From: Mercurialis annua
Lineage: Eukaryota > Streptophyta > Magnoliopsida > Malpighiales > Euphorbiaceae
Assembly (NCBI RefSeq): GCF_937616625.2
Contig: NC_065575.1
Location: 30,441,001-30,505,000, forward strand
Reading direction: 5' to 3'
Length of the DNA: 64,000 nucleotides
The translations under genes and the position numbers were made by a program. The notes under the pieces were generated by a model. That model worked only from the letters and a program-made list of their open reading frames with translations, ran no database searches and had not been told where the DNA came from. Positions 10,782 through 20,458 of this stretch are shown here, piece by piece. Numbering within the stretch: the stretch's first letter is position 1; every line of letters starts with the position of its first letter.

Positions 10782-10968
10782 GTGGTTCAACCGAGAGGGT
10801 TGAACCACTCTCTTTAAAATCAGGTCTCAAAGAGACCTGATTTTGAAGAGAGTTTCGAACGAAACTCAAGGTCTCGTACGAGACCTTAGCAAATAAGGCA
10901 TGGTCTCGTACGAGACCATGGTTCTCGAACAAGAATAGCGTGAAAATTACTGTTCTCGTTCGAGAACA
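10782..10968 (+). repeat. U3 hairpin cluster of A, first LTR
   Basis: Seven inverted repeats lie back to back in 187 bp. 10782-10808 has 11-bp arms GTGGTTCAACC. 10816-10844 has 13-bp arms AAAATCAGGTCTC. 10850-10867 has arms GAGTTTCG. 10868-10887 is a perfect 20-bp palindrome and 10899-10920 a perfect 22-bp palindrome, both with core GGTCTCGTACGAGACC. 10921-10935 is damaged (TTCTCGAACAAGAA). 10951-10968 has arms TGTTCTCG. The cluster ends about 50 bp upstream of the probable TATA box. Confidence 0.9.
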
Positions 10969-11018
10969 CCGCACCCTTGCGTGAGGGGCATTTCAGACCT
11001 TCGCACCTCCCATCCCTA

Positions 11019-11029
11019 CCTATATTTAC
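11019..11029 (+). promoter_or_regulatory. Probable TATA box of element A
   Basis: CCTATATTTAC, preceded by a C-rich stretch (CACCTCCCATCCCTA) and conserved at the same place in the second A LTR (30344-30354). A start of transcription about 30 nt downstream is inferred. Confidence 0.5.
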
Positions 11030-12222
11030 TTTTTAATTCAACCCTAATCTACTCTCCACGCTGCAAATAAACTCCAGCCTCCATTATCTTGTTATTTCAC
11101 TGAGAAATCGCTGCTCAATTCCCTTCCAAAGTCCGGTGTTCGTCGGTAAGATTTTGTAATCCTTATTTCAGTTTTAGTTTAAAAGCAACCTTCAGTATAT
11201 TGAATCGTTCTTGCTCGTTTTTGGACCGAAATCAGAACCATTTGATCCCAGTGATTATAGACTCGATCCTCTACGATTCTAAAGTTTCAGAATCGGAAAC
11301 GGTACGCTATTTTCTTCGTTTGAGCCATCGCCGTTGTATCATTCGGTTTGAATTCAGTTTAAAGTCTTATGAACAACATTCAGTAAATTGATTGGTTCTC
11401 TTTCGTTTCTAGATCGAAATCAATTCCGTTTGTTTCCGGACGATCTAGACTCGCGTACCTTCGATCCCCCACCTTGATTTCGCAAAACGGTACGTAATCG
11501 ACCTTGTTTCAATCGCCGTACGTTTTCCGTTTTAAGGTTTCATAATCTGTTTTGCTTGGAGTGTTCTTTACTGCCGAATCCCTTACTTGGCTGGACTATA
11601 TCTTTGCTGCATTTGAAATTATAAATCACTGCTTAGGTTAGGTGTTTGTTGATATAGCTCAGTTTAAAATCATCCCTTCGTTTTCCGGATTGTTGTTCAT
11701 CGTTTCTTCTAAAACGAACAAACACAGTGGGTTGGATCATTTCGTATTTATTTTGAATTCATGATTTTGATATGTTGAAATCAAGTAATTATCGGATTAA
11801 ATCATTAAAGAGTTGTAAAGATTGTTGAATAATGTATTAATGAATTGTGCCTCATAGTTCAGTAACTTGTTTGATGAAGAAAAATGGTGTCTTGGAGGGA
11901 TTTTGAGTTTAAATGAGGAAGGTGGCTAATTAGCCATTATAGTTATCAAATTGTTTTGTTTAAAACAAATAAATCCTTAACGTTAAACTTTAACTAATAA
12001 CTTGGATTTTATTTTGATTTATGAATTAAATATGTAAAACGATAATTAATATAATTACTCGGTAATTATATTTAACTTCGAAATTCGATTTGGTATAAAT
12101 TGGCTAAATTACAATTTAGCCCCTAAACGTTTTTAAAACTTATTTAAGTAAGTTTTTGATTAGTAACGTTATATTTGGTATTAATTATAAACAAAAGTAA
12201 TTAATTTGATTTTAAATATCAA

Positions 12223-12361
12223 ATTGGCTAAAGTACAATTTAGTCCTTAAATTGGAAAAAGTACAGTTTAGTCTCTAATTGGCTAAAGTACAATTTAGTC
12301 CCTAAATTGGCAAAAGTACAATTTAGTCCCTAATTGGCTAAAGTACAATTTAGTCCCTAAA
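12223..12361 (+). repeat. 28-bp repeat, five copies, in first A LTR
   Basis: The unit reads ATTGGCTAAAGTACAATTTA followed by GTCCCTAA. Units with GGCTAAA and GGCAAAA alternate. The second A LTR has three units (31549-31631), so copy number has changed by two since the LTRs were identical. Confidence 0.88.
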
Positions 12362-13029
12362 CTTTATTAAACTTAAAATGGTTAGATTTTTGGGTTGTAA
12401 CTTGGGTTACTTGAAATTTAAGTTATTGAGTTCTGTTTTTAAAATGGTTTATTATTTTATGGAATTATTTTATAAATATAAACTCGGGTTTATATTTGAT
12501 AAACGTTTTGAGTCGGGTTAGACTTGGGTCACCCGACAAGTAAGGTTAGCTTGGTAGTTATTAGTAACTCGGCTAACCCACTATTTGGAAATTAATTATT
12601 ATTTAAAGATTATTAAATAATATTTATAAATTGGATTTTAAGCGAGAACTCAATAGACTTGTATTAATTGGGCTTTATTACCTATTGGGTATTTCTATGT
12701 TGCTTTGGATTGTTTAATTCTGACGTGTTAATTGTGCTAGTCCTATGTGGTATCTAGTACTCTCTAGAGTTAGGGTCTGTTTTTAATAATTATTTTATTT
12801 GTCTAGACCCGTCTATTGTTCGTGCTCCAGAGGCGAACCAGGATTAGTTGCTTGCTGGTTTTCACGTGGATTAGCAAGCAATGAGTTTGTACTTACTATT
12901 TACCGCTTTATTAAGTAAATTGCTATTTTAATATTAAATATATATACTGTACGTATATTTCGAACTGTTTTTATATTATGGCTTCTAGTTGGAACATGCT
13001 ACCTAATGGGCATCATTAGGAATGCATGC

Positions 13030-16000
13030 TGTAATAACCTAAATTTTGAGGTATTACGTGTAGTGCCACGAGACATAATCGTAAAGATTAAGAACGAGAA
13101 TATCAGATTAATTGGAATTATCGTAGAATAATAATTTAAATGAAAAATTATTATGCGATAAATTGTATTTAATCGAGACAAAAAGGGAATAAAATAAAAT
13201 AAGTTGGAAAGCCAGAGCTTATAATATTCACGTCAAGGTCCGTGAAATATTATTAATAAATGATCGTCAAAGTTGCGTAAGTATACGAAATCATTTTAGA
13301 AGAAAGTTTGACGATTAGTTAAGAATAAGGGTTAAAGTGCAAATTAGCCACTTTAAGGGCTAAAGTGGACTTTTAACCAAAAACTTCCGGAGGAAGTTGT
13401 GTTTTACTCTATTTTCTCAAGATAAGAAAATAATATCGATAAAGTGGTTATCGATAGTCATTAATATGAAAATTGGACGAAAAAGTGAGAAAAAGTGCAA
13501 ATTAGCTCAAAATGGAAATTTGAGCATTTTTGGCCAAAATTGCAAAAATAAATTGTTGAAAAGTGATATTATAAAATATGATACTAATATTATTTATTTG
13601 GAAAATAAATAATACGGAATTCATCGAGAATCGAATGATTAAAGGATTAGTGGACTAAATTGGACGAAAAAAAAGTTAAAAGTTAGAGGTTGAGGAGGTG
13701 GCAAACTCAAGGACTAAAGGAGACTTTTGTCTCATTTATTTAAGCCACTTGCATATGAGTTTAAACTCAGCAAGCTTATCATTTGCAGCTCCCAAATTTC
13801 GTACTCCACCCTTTTTCCATGGAAGATCATCAACCAAATTTCAAAGGAGCATAACTTCTTCGTTTCTCAACGAAATTGGACGATTCTTGTGGCTACGGAA
13901 CGAGAAGAAGGATAGCTACTGATCTAGCCCTATTTTTCAAGGTAATAATCACATCTTGAGGTTAGGGTTAGGGCTGTAACTTTCGGGTTTGATTAGTTAA
14001 AATGGGGATGATGATTCCAATGGTGGAAATGATGTGTATGATGAATAAATTGAGGATTTAAGTTTAGTCTAATGGTTGTTTTGATGTAGGATGAAAGTTT
14101 TGAATTGTGTGTGAGGTATATGTTAAGGGTTTTGAGGATTGATTTGGGGATTTTATGTGTTGATGATCATAGGTGTTCTTGAGTTGAATTGAAGCAAAGT
14201 TGATGGTGAATTTGAGCTTGAAGTGTTTGGCCATGATCAACAATCCAAGGTGAGGTGAATTCTGAAATTATCTATGTTTTGATTGATATGTTGGATGAGT
14301 TTTATGGCTTAGGATTTACTTTTGCTATGATAATGATGATGATTAATAAGTTGGTGTTTTGACCATTGCAATTGTGTTGTGATTGAATGCAATTTGACTT
14401 GAAAATGGACAAGGGTTTCGGCCCCTAAACTTGATGGATGAAGTGATGATCAAATGTTGGATTCATGCTTTAATGTGAGTTTATTAGAGCTGAAACAAGT
14501 TGAGTTTAATTGATTAAGGTGATGGTGAAGTTTGATGAAAAAAATGATGATAGTATTGGATAATAATGAATGATTTAGGTTGTGTTAGTTTGATGAAACT
14601 TAGCTATGAATTATGATTGATAATTGAAGTATTTAGAGGCTGGATTGAATTGGTGTTAGAGTTCTGAAATTGTTAGGTTTAGTTTCAACACTAAATAGTT
14701 ACGAAACGAGTCGGCGAAAATTAGTTTGACGATTTTGGCAGAATTTTGTACTGCAGAATAGAGGTATTGTGAGAGCAATATCTCGAGTTTTATAACTCGG
14801 AATCAAGTTCCGTTTGTTGGCACGGAAACTTTGAGATGTTAACTACAATTGGCTAGCTTTAAGTTTTCTCTAATTCTGCCTCTAAGATTATCAAATTGAG
14901 CAAAACATTGTTTTGCTCAGAGCAGGTCTGCAGTTTTAGGACAGCCCTATGTAAAAACCTTATGGGCTAGATTCCGACACCTTCGGGTGCGAATTTCATT
15001 CCGAGACCTACACAAAAGTTGTAGGCGACATTCCGAAATTTAAGAATGTCAATTTATTTTTTGGGGTCGGACTATTTTTAGATAAGAGTTTTGTTAGCCG
15101 AAGTAGACTAGAAAAATAGCTTTTTTGATAAATTAGTTATACTTAGAAATTTTATTAATTCGTAGCGTTATCGAATTTGCGTAGACTCGAAGAAGCGACT
15201 ATCGATAAGGCTCGAGGCGAATGGATCGAGATATTGTCAAGCTTATTTGAAGAATTTGGATAGCAAGTGGTGAGTACACTTTAAATTACTCGTTAATATT
15301 CATAAAGCCGTATATTTTAATACGACGAGCTATATGAATAAATTATATCATATTATTGAAAAGTAATATATATTGTATGATTTGAAAATGCTTGTTTATC
15401 GAATTATGTTATCTTGATAATAACGTATTAAATGGAAAATATCATAAATGCTTAAAATACCGGGGAAGGGTAAAGCAATATAAAATGCAATCAAATGTCA
15501 AATGACACACAAGTGTCGATAATATAAGAATAAAGAAATGTAGTACATTCCAATATGTACTATTAAATGAAATCAATACCCTATTGTGCGTGTGTTATAA
15601 ATGTATGCCCTTAGATTGTATTGTGCATGTCATGGTCCATAAAGGATCAAGAAAACCCAACATAAAGCATCGAAATGATAAATACATGAGATAAGAAAAG
15701 TGTACTCTAACATATTCAATAATAAGAACTGAGATACAAGGTGGAACTCGGTAGAATTATCCCGGGACCTGTATCTCATCCATTCTCGATGATAGTCCTC
15801 GGAACTCATACGAAATAAAAGTAAGTGCGATACATCGAGAATTAATACGAAACAAGATCGAGACACAATGTGAACAAACACTCCTATTAAATGTCAATAG
15901 GAATTATATGAATCGACAGTTAAGTTCAAAAGACTTGCAGGGTGCAGAGTCCGAATGCAGACACGAAGGTAACTCGGTTGAACTATCTCGGGACCTGTGT

Positions 16001-16797
16001 CTGGTGAGTAACTCGGTTGAACTATCTCGGGACTTACAACTTGGGATTAAGTAGTGGCATGAGTAACTCGGTCGAACTATCTCGGGACTGTGCCACATGG
16101 TTAAAGGTAACTCGGTTGAACTATCTCGGGACCCAACCATAAGGACCAAGTCACAAGAGACTTGCCAATGACTTAATTCGATTTAGAATCATGATGATAT
16201 AACCTAAGATTTAAGATTCGATCGAAAATTATTGCAACAAAACGAGAAAGAAAAAATATCAATACCATAATAAGAAATCAAAGCTGTCAAATATGTATAA
16301 ACTATAAGTTTATGAAATAAACAAAGAGTTATGAAGAAAAGTAAACAGGGTATGCAATATGATTTCAAAAGAGTATTTTCTATATATAAAATGGGTTTTC
16401 AACGGTTTTAACCCTTTATGTGATATTGCGTGTAATTTGGTGAACTCGCTCAGTTTTATACTGACCCCGTTGCTCCTCCCATTTTTCAGGGATAGTATGA
16501 TATGATTTGAAGAGTCAAGCTTCCGAAGTTTTGATTCTCGAAAGTCATTTGCACAAGAAGTAAAAAAAGGTTTTCATTCTAGCAGTCCGCAGTAGTCTAG
16601 ATGTTTTTGTCTATGTATTTGTATAACGCATTTTCACTCTGATGCTTTTGTAAAATGGGGTCACATGTATTTTGATATATGAAATATGATTTAATTTGCA
16701 AAAGAATTTACACAGGTTTTTAGGCTTGCTACGGGTTTTGGAGCTACCACTCCCATTCCCTAGCGCCGGTCGCGACTCATAAATTTGGGTCGTGACA
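13030..16797 (+). mobile_element. Element C 5' LTR
   Basis: This is 3768 bp long, from TGTAATAACCTAAATTTTGA to TTTGGGTCGTGACA. Relative to the 3' LTR it carries about 425 bp extra (roughly 14213-14638) and lacks about 36 bp near 13107. It holds five conserved-loop hairpins (15731-16140). Short reading frames occur identically in both LTRs and have no protein match. Confidence 0.94.
15731..16140 (+). repeat. Five conserved-loop hairpins in the C 5' LTR
   Basis: Each unit has the loop AACTCGGTTGAACTATCTCG (small variants) between arms that differ from unit to unit yet stay complementary. They are GAGATAC/GTATCTC (15731-15777), CAGACAC/GTGTCTG (15958-16003), GTGAGT/ACTTAC with one G-U pair (16004-16037), GTGGCA/TGCCAC (16054-16096) and ATGGTT/AACCAT (16097-16140). 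An inner AGGT/ACCT or AGT/ACT pair closes each loop. The array lies about 0.65-1.07 kb before the LTR end, downstream of the likely promoter. Confidence 0.9.
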
Positions 16798-16801
16798 AAG
16801 G

Positions 16802-16813
16802 TGGTATCAGAGC
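16802..16813 (+). other. Primer-binding site of element C
   Basis: TGGTATCAGAGC starts 5 bp after the LTR. It is complementary to the 3' end of plant initiator tRNA-Met, the usual primer for this lineage. Confidence 0.9.
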
Positions 16814-16880
16814 AATAGTTTAGTGTTCCTAGGCCATTGTTCTCTTGTGATTGGAGTATAGGAAAGAGTCAGTTACTTCC

Positions 16881-16911
16881 TAGGAACTACTGCGGACTAT
16901 AGGAATTTCCA
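16881..16911 (+). promoter_or_regulatory. Shared leader motif, C copy
   Basis: TAGGAACTACTGCGGACTAT followed by AGG lies about 70 nt after the primer-binding site. The same motif is found at the matching place in A, B and E. A packaging or dimerisation role is inferred only from its conservation in elements with and without coding regions. Confidence 0.7.
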
Positions 16912-16913
16912 GT

Positions 16914-17988
16914 CATGTCTTTTGAACGTTATCATCGTTTTCATCGATTTTTCAAACGTTTTACAAAGACATCCCCTCTTATATGTGCTACTAGGAGTCG
17001 AGTTAGATGTGTGCGCGAGCACAGTATAAGTTTTGTGTTTACTCGAGTAAGCAATACGTTTTCGAGTATCTATAGTCTGCGAAGAGTTGTATACTCTCGA
17101 GACTCATATTATATAAGAACGTCGTTATGAATCGCAATGGTTTTGAATTGATTGAATGGTATATGATGGATGAAATATGTATTGCTTTGCAGCGCGATCA
17201 CTCGGGAGAGTGATATGCTCACAAGTATGTAAGCCTGTGATAATTTATATTATACATGAAATGTATATATTATAATCGATTGTTATGAATAGAAATAGTT
17301 CTTATGGTTAAATGCTGCAAAGTTTGCTAAGTCTATGCTGAGTGAAATGCTCGCAAGACATAAGATAGGCGACGTAGCCAAGGAAAATCTAGGGAACATC
17401 GATTTTCTTTAGATTCGGCTAACATAGATCGTTTATAGCTACGATAGTGACACGTTAGAATATGTACGACGCGAGTACATGATTCTGAGATTATTAAGTC
17501 TAAAATGGGCGAAATACTCATGGGACTTAAAGAACGAACGTATCTATAGAAGGCCTAAAGGAATGAGATAGTTCTTAAGGTTCAGCCTACGCGTACGACG
17601 TTTAATTGCGCTGGATGGCGTATACTATGTTTTAAGGAATTCATCAGGATTCCTTATATATAGTATGGCGAAACGAAGAACTACTCGAGCGTGTCCTACG
17701 ACATAGCAAGTATATGAGACCCGAGAAGAGACCCGAACTAGGAAGGCGAATATACCCAGTCCATTCGGCAAGTAAAGATCGCAAATAAGGCGGAGGTTAA
17801 AAGAGATCTAGAGTAGACAAAGTGGGAATGTACAGGCACCAGGAGTGCTGTAATTACCCAGCGATGATAGTAATCAGTTGACAGCAGAAGTAAGTGATAT
17901 AAGAAATTGTATGCTAATAATGACGCAGTTGATACAAAGACAGTATCCACAAGAAAAGAGAAACACAGATAGAGATTAGATATTGGCA
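16914..17988 (+). other. Long untranslated leader of element C
   Basis: About 1.1 kb between the leader motif and the recognisable gag core. It begins with ATGTCTTTTGAACG, like the sequence after the motif in A. No protein match was seen in any frame; the rest of the N-terminal gag region is probably here, too decayed to recognise. Confidence 0.45.
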
Positions 17989-19262
17989 TACATGAAGTGG
18001 CATCCAAAGGAGATTAACGTATCAAGCAATGCCCTAGATTTTCTAGACATAGTGGAGCAAATTTCTCGTAGACTTTAAGCGGACGAAGGACAAACAGTAA
18101 AATTGATAGGGATATCGATGAAAGGTCCAACCAAAGATTATTTTCGACAAATAATTGGACCGATAATGGGTCAATCAACATGGATAGAGTTAGTGACCCG
18201 ATTTTAGGAATTCTTTCTACGGTTTGCCTTGATTGAGGATAATCAAGAAAAGCAAATATCGTTAACTCGGGGAGCCAAATAAACTCGAGACTATGATATC
18301 AAGTTTAATCGGTTGAGTAGGTTTGCCCCAGATTTGATGACAGACCAAGTCCGAATTTATATAAGATTTGTGAGAGGATTAGGACCACATTAGTGGGAAA
18401 GTTGACCCAGACTGATAAAAAAAAATCTAATTAGCTTGTTGACAGTGCTAGACAAATGAAAAGTGCACTAGTCCATTCTGAAAAAGGTCAAATAAGAAGT
18501 AAACATATGAAGCATGAATATCACACATTTGGATAAATGAGTAAGATGTTAATGATAAGCATAACCCAAGAGTTAATGCTATAGTTAATAGTAACCTAAA
18601 GGACGAATTCACCTTGTTGCGAAGAGTAAGGATACAGTGAGAAGGGAAGCAAAGTCTAAAGAAGACTTATGAAAATAAGTTATGAGATGCCAATAAGGTG
18701 GCAAAGAGGATTCGAGCAAGATAGTGATCAATAGGATTATGATATCGTGAAGATTATAAAGGATGTTAGTAAGTGCCATAAGAATTGGCAAACTTCTCTG
18801 CATGAGAAAGAAAATAGACAAGAGTAAATGGAAGAGAGTTGGTTAACAGACCCGACAGTCAATAATCAAGATAAGTGATAGGCGTGGAAGTAGAGACACT
18901 GCCAAAGGCAGCACATGACAAGAAGAGTTGAATGAATTGAAAAACTCATCGAGAAAAAAAAGTGTATTATATAGATTAAAAGACACGATAAAGATTAATT
19001 CAAGAATTATGATATGAAATGATTGAGAAGTATAAGGAAAGTAAGGAGATCGGAGGTGATATGATCAGACTCATATGAAGGATAGACAAAAAAAGTAGCC
19101 AAGAAGGCTAGAACCATTGGTTCGCAATCGGAAAAAGAAAGTTCCAACTTTGCAAGTTCCATGCACTCGCAATGCTATAGAAGATACTCGAGTAGCTGTC
19201 AAGCTAAGACGGATGTATGTTGCCAGTAAGGAGAGGAAGGTCAATATGTGAGGGAATGCAAC
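17989..19262 (+). pseudogene. gag: gag pseudogene of element C
   Basis: The frame from 17989 reads YMKWHP, then NALDFLD, MKGPTKDYF, STWIELVTRF, KFNRLSRFAPDL and IRFVRGLGP, with stop codons between. It is colinear with the gag core of A (YTKLNPTSFDG, DALDFLD, LKGPAKDWF, LSWADFMTRF, NRYIRGLGSEF). A zinc-knuckle remnant follows near 19218-19259 (ending GQYVREC); one cysteine codon is now a stop and the histidine is glutamine. Gag would form the virus-like particle. No pol follows before the polypurine tract. Confidence 0.8.
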
Positions 19263-20458
19263 ATCCCATAGGTGACACGAACCAACCATCTCCTTAAACA
19301 CGGAGTTTGTTACGACGACTTCTGGTTAGACACAACCAGATAAACGATGTAATCAAAACGAATATCATGAAGTCCAAACACTAGAAGCTCAAAAGTGATC
19401 AGACCTTTTGAGCTAGCCTAGTGTAAACACGAACGTTTAGGACGTGTCGTTCGAACTACGTCATAATCAGGCGAATAGAGTTACATCCTTACATGTGTAA
19501 AGAATGTAAATAGTTGCGAACGATAGAAAGATAATTAATAGATAGTGCAGAGTCTTATGTCGAGAGAAACTTACGTAAACCCCGTTTTATGAAAAGAGAA
19601 GTATTTGATCGAAATGAAATGTTTTGAAAAGACATAATTGTGCCGGGACACGATTCATAAAGACATTGCATTGACACGAATAGAATTGCATCATTACATC
19701 CATATTGCATTCACTAGTAGGACATGCATCATATACATTGTGTGTCTGAAAAGAAAATAGGAGTGTCATTGCAACTCTTGTGATGAGAGAAGTCATCACA
19801 CCGGTGCACAATTATGACATGATTTTTGAAATGAAAAGTATCGTGATTTAAAATGGATGAATTTTTAACGTAAGTAAGCTCGGACAGTGACTCTGTATAT
19901 AGAGGCATAAGACAAGACTGATCATCTTGTTAGGCCTATATGAAAACATACGTATGTAACACGACAAGTATATAGAACGACGAGTAGTGTAATGCGAATC
20001 GCAATGTATCGAGATTTGAATTGCAAATCTCTAAGGCGGTCTTGTATATTAAATACAAGAACAACGACGCTACTTTACAAACATGTAAAGTGATAACGGC
20101 CACGTTTAAACTCGAAGCACGTTTACCTCTAGGACGAGGAAATCAAACATAGAAGTTAGTTACGTCAGAGGATATGAACCCTACGAACAAACAAACGTTG
20201 TTCAAAAAGGTCAAATAAAGAGAATTGATTCATAATAATTAGGAATCAAGTAGTAATAAGATGGTTAGGATTGTTATCATAAGAAGTTACTCGATAAGTA
20301 TATCGAGACACTTTCACCTAAGAACAGTATTAGATGAACGATCGTATAAACCTAACTGTAAAGACAACATTTGGTGAATAGTTAATCAGAGTATTGCAGT
20401 AGAGTAATATTAGAAGATTATGAAAATTCGAGGACGAATTTTTGTAAGGGGGAAAGAT
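19263..20458 (+). other. 3' non-coding region of element C
   Basis: About 1.2 kb from the zinc knuckle to the LTR with no reverse transcriptase, RNase H or integrase motif. It contains the shared foldback block (19633-19816), a block resembling element D (20348-20405) and the pre-LTR motif TTCGAGGACGAA (20427-20438), then the polypurine tract AAGGGGGAAAGAT (20446-20458). Confidence 0.7.
19633..19816 (+). repeat. Shared foldback block, C copy
   Basis: The block is bounded by CATAATTGTGC at the left and GCACAATTATG at the right, which are inverted copies. Inside is GCAACTCTTGTGATGAGAGA then GTCATCAC. The same layout is found in E (38788-38995 and 46246-46455) and B (55838-56040). Function unknown. 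Confidence 0.75.

Larger units (their letters stand above)
10701..13029 (+). mobile_element. Element A first LTR, left piece
   Basis: This begins TGTAATATCCCGTAAA and aligns with the second A LTR from 30025 onward. It is broken at 13029 by element C and resumes after 23853. It holds the U3 hairpin cluster (10782-10968), a TATA box and a 28-bp repeat with five copies (12223-12361) against three in the other LTR. Confidence 0.93.

Noticed and set aside
13698..13922. A 74-codon frame in both C LTRs (also 21163)
   Set aside because: LTR sequence duplicated by retrotransposition; no match and no other sign of coding.
13960..13976. GGTTAGGGTTAGGG as an interstitial telomere repeat
   Set aside because: Only two units and not the plant TTTAGGG form; part of the C LTR and present in both copies.
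15731..16140. CRISPR-like array of repeats and spacers in the C LTR
   Set aside because: The context is a eukaryotic LTR, spacers are not unique foreign sequence, and unit flanks are complementary to each other, so these are hairpins.
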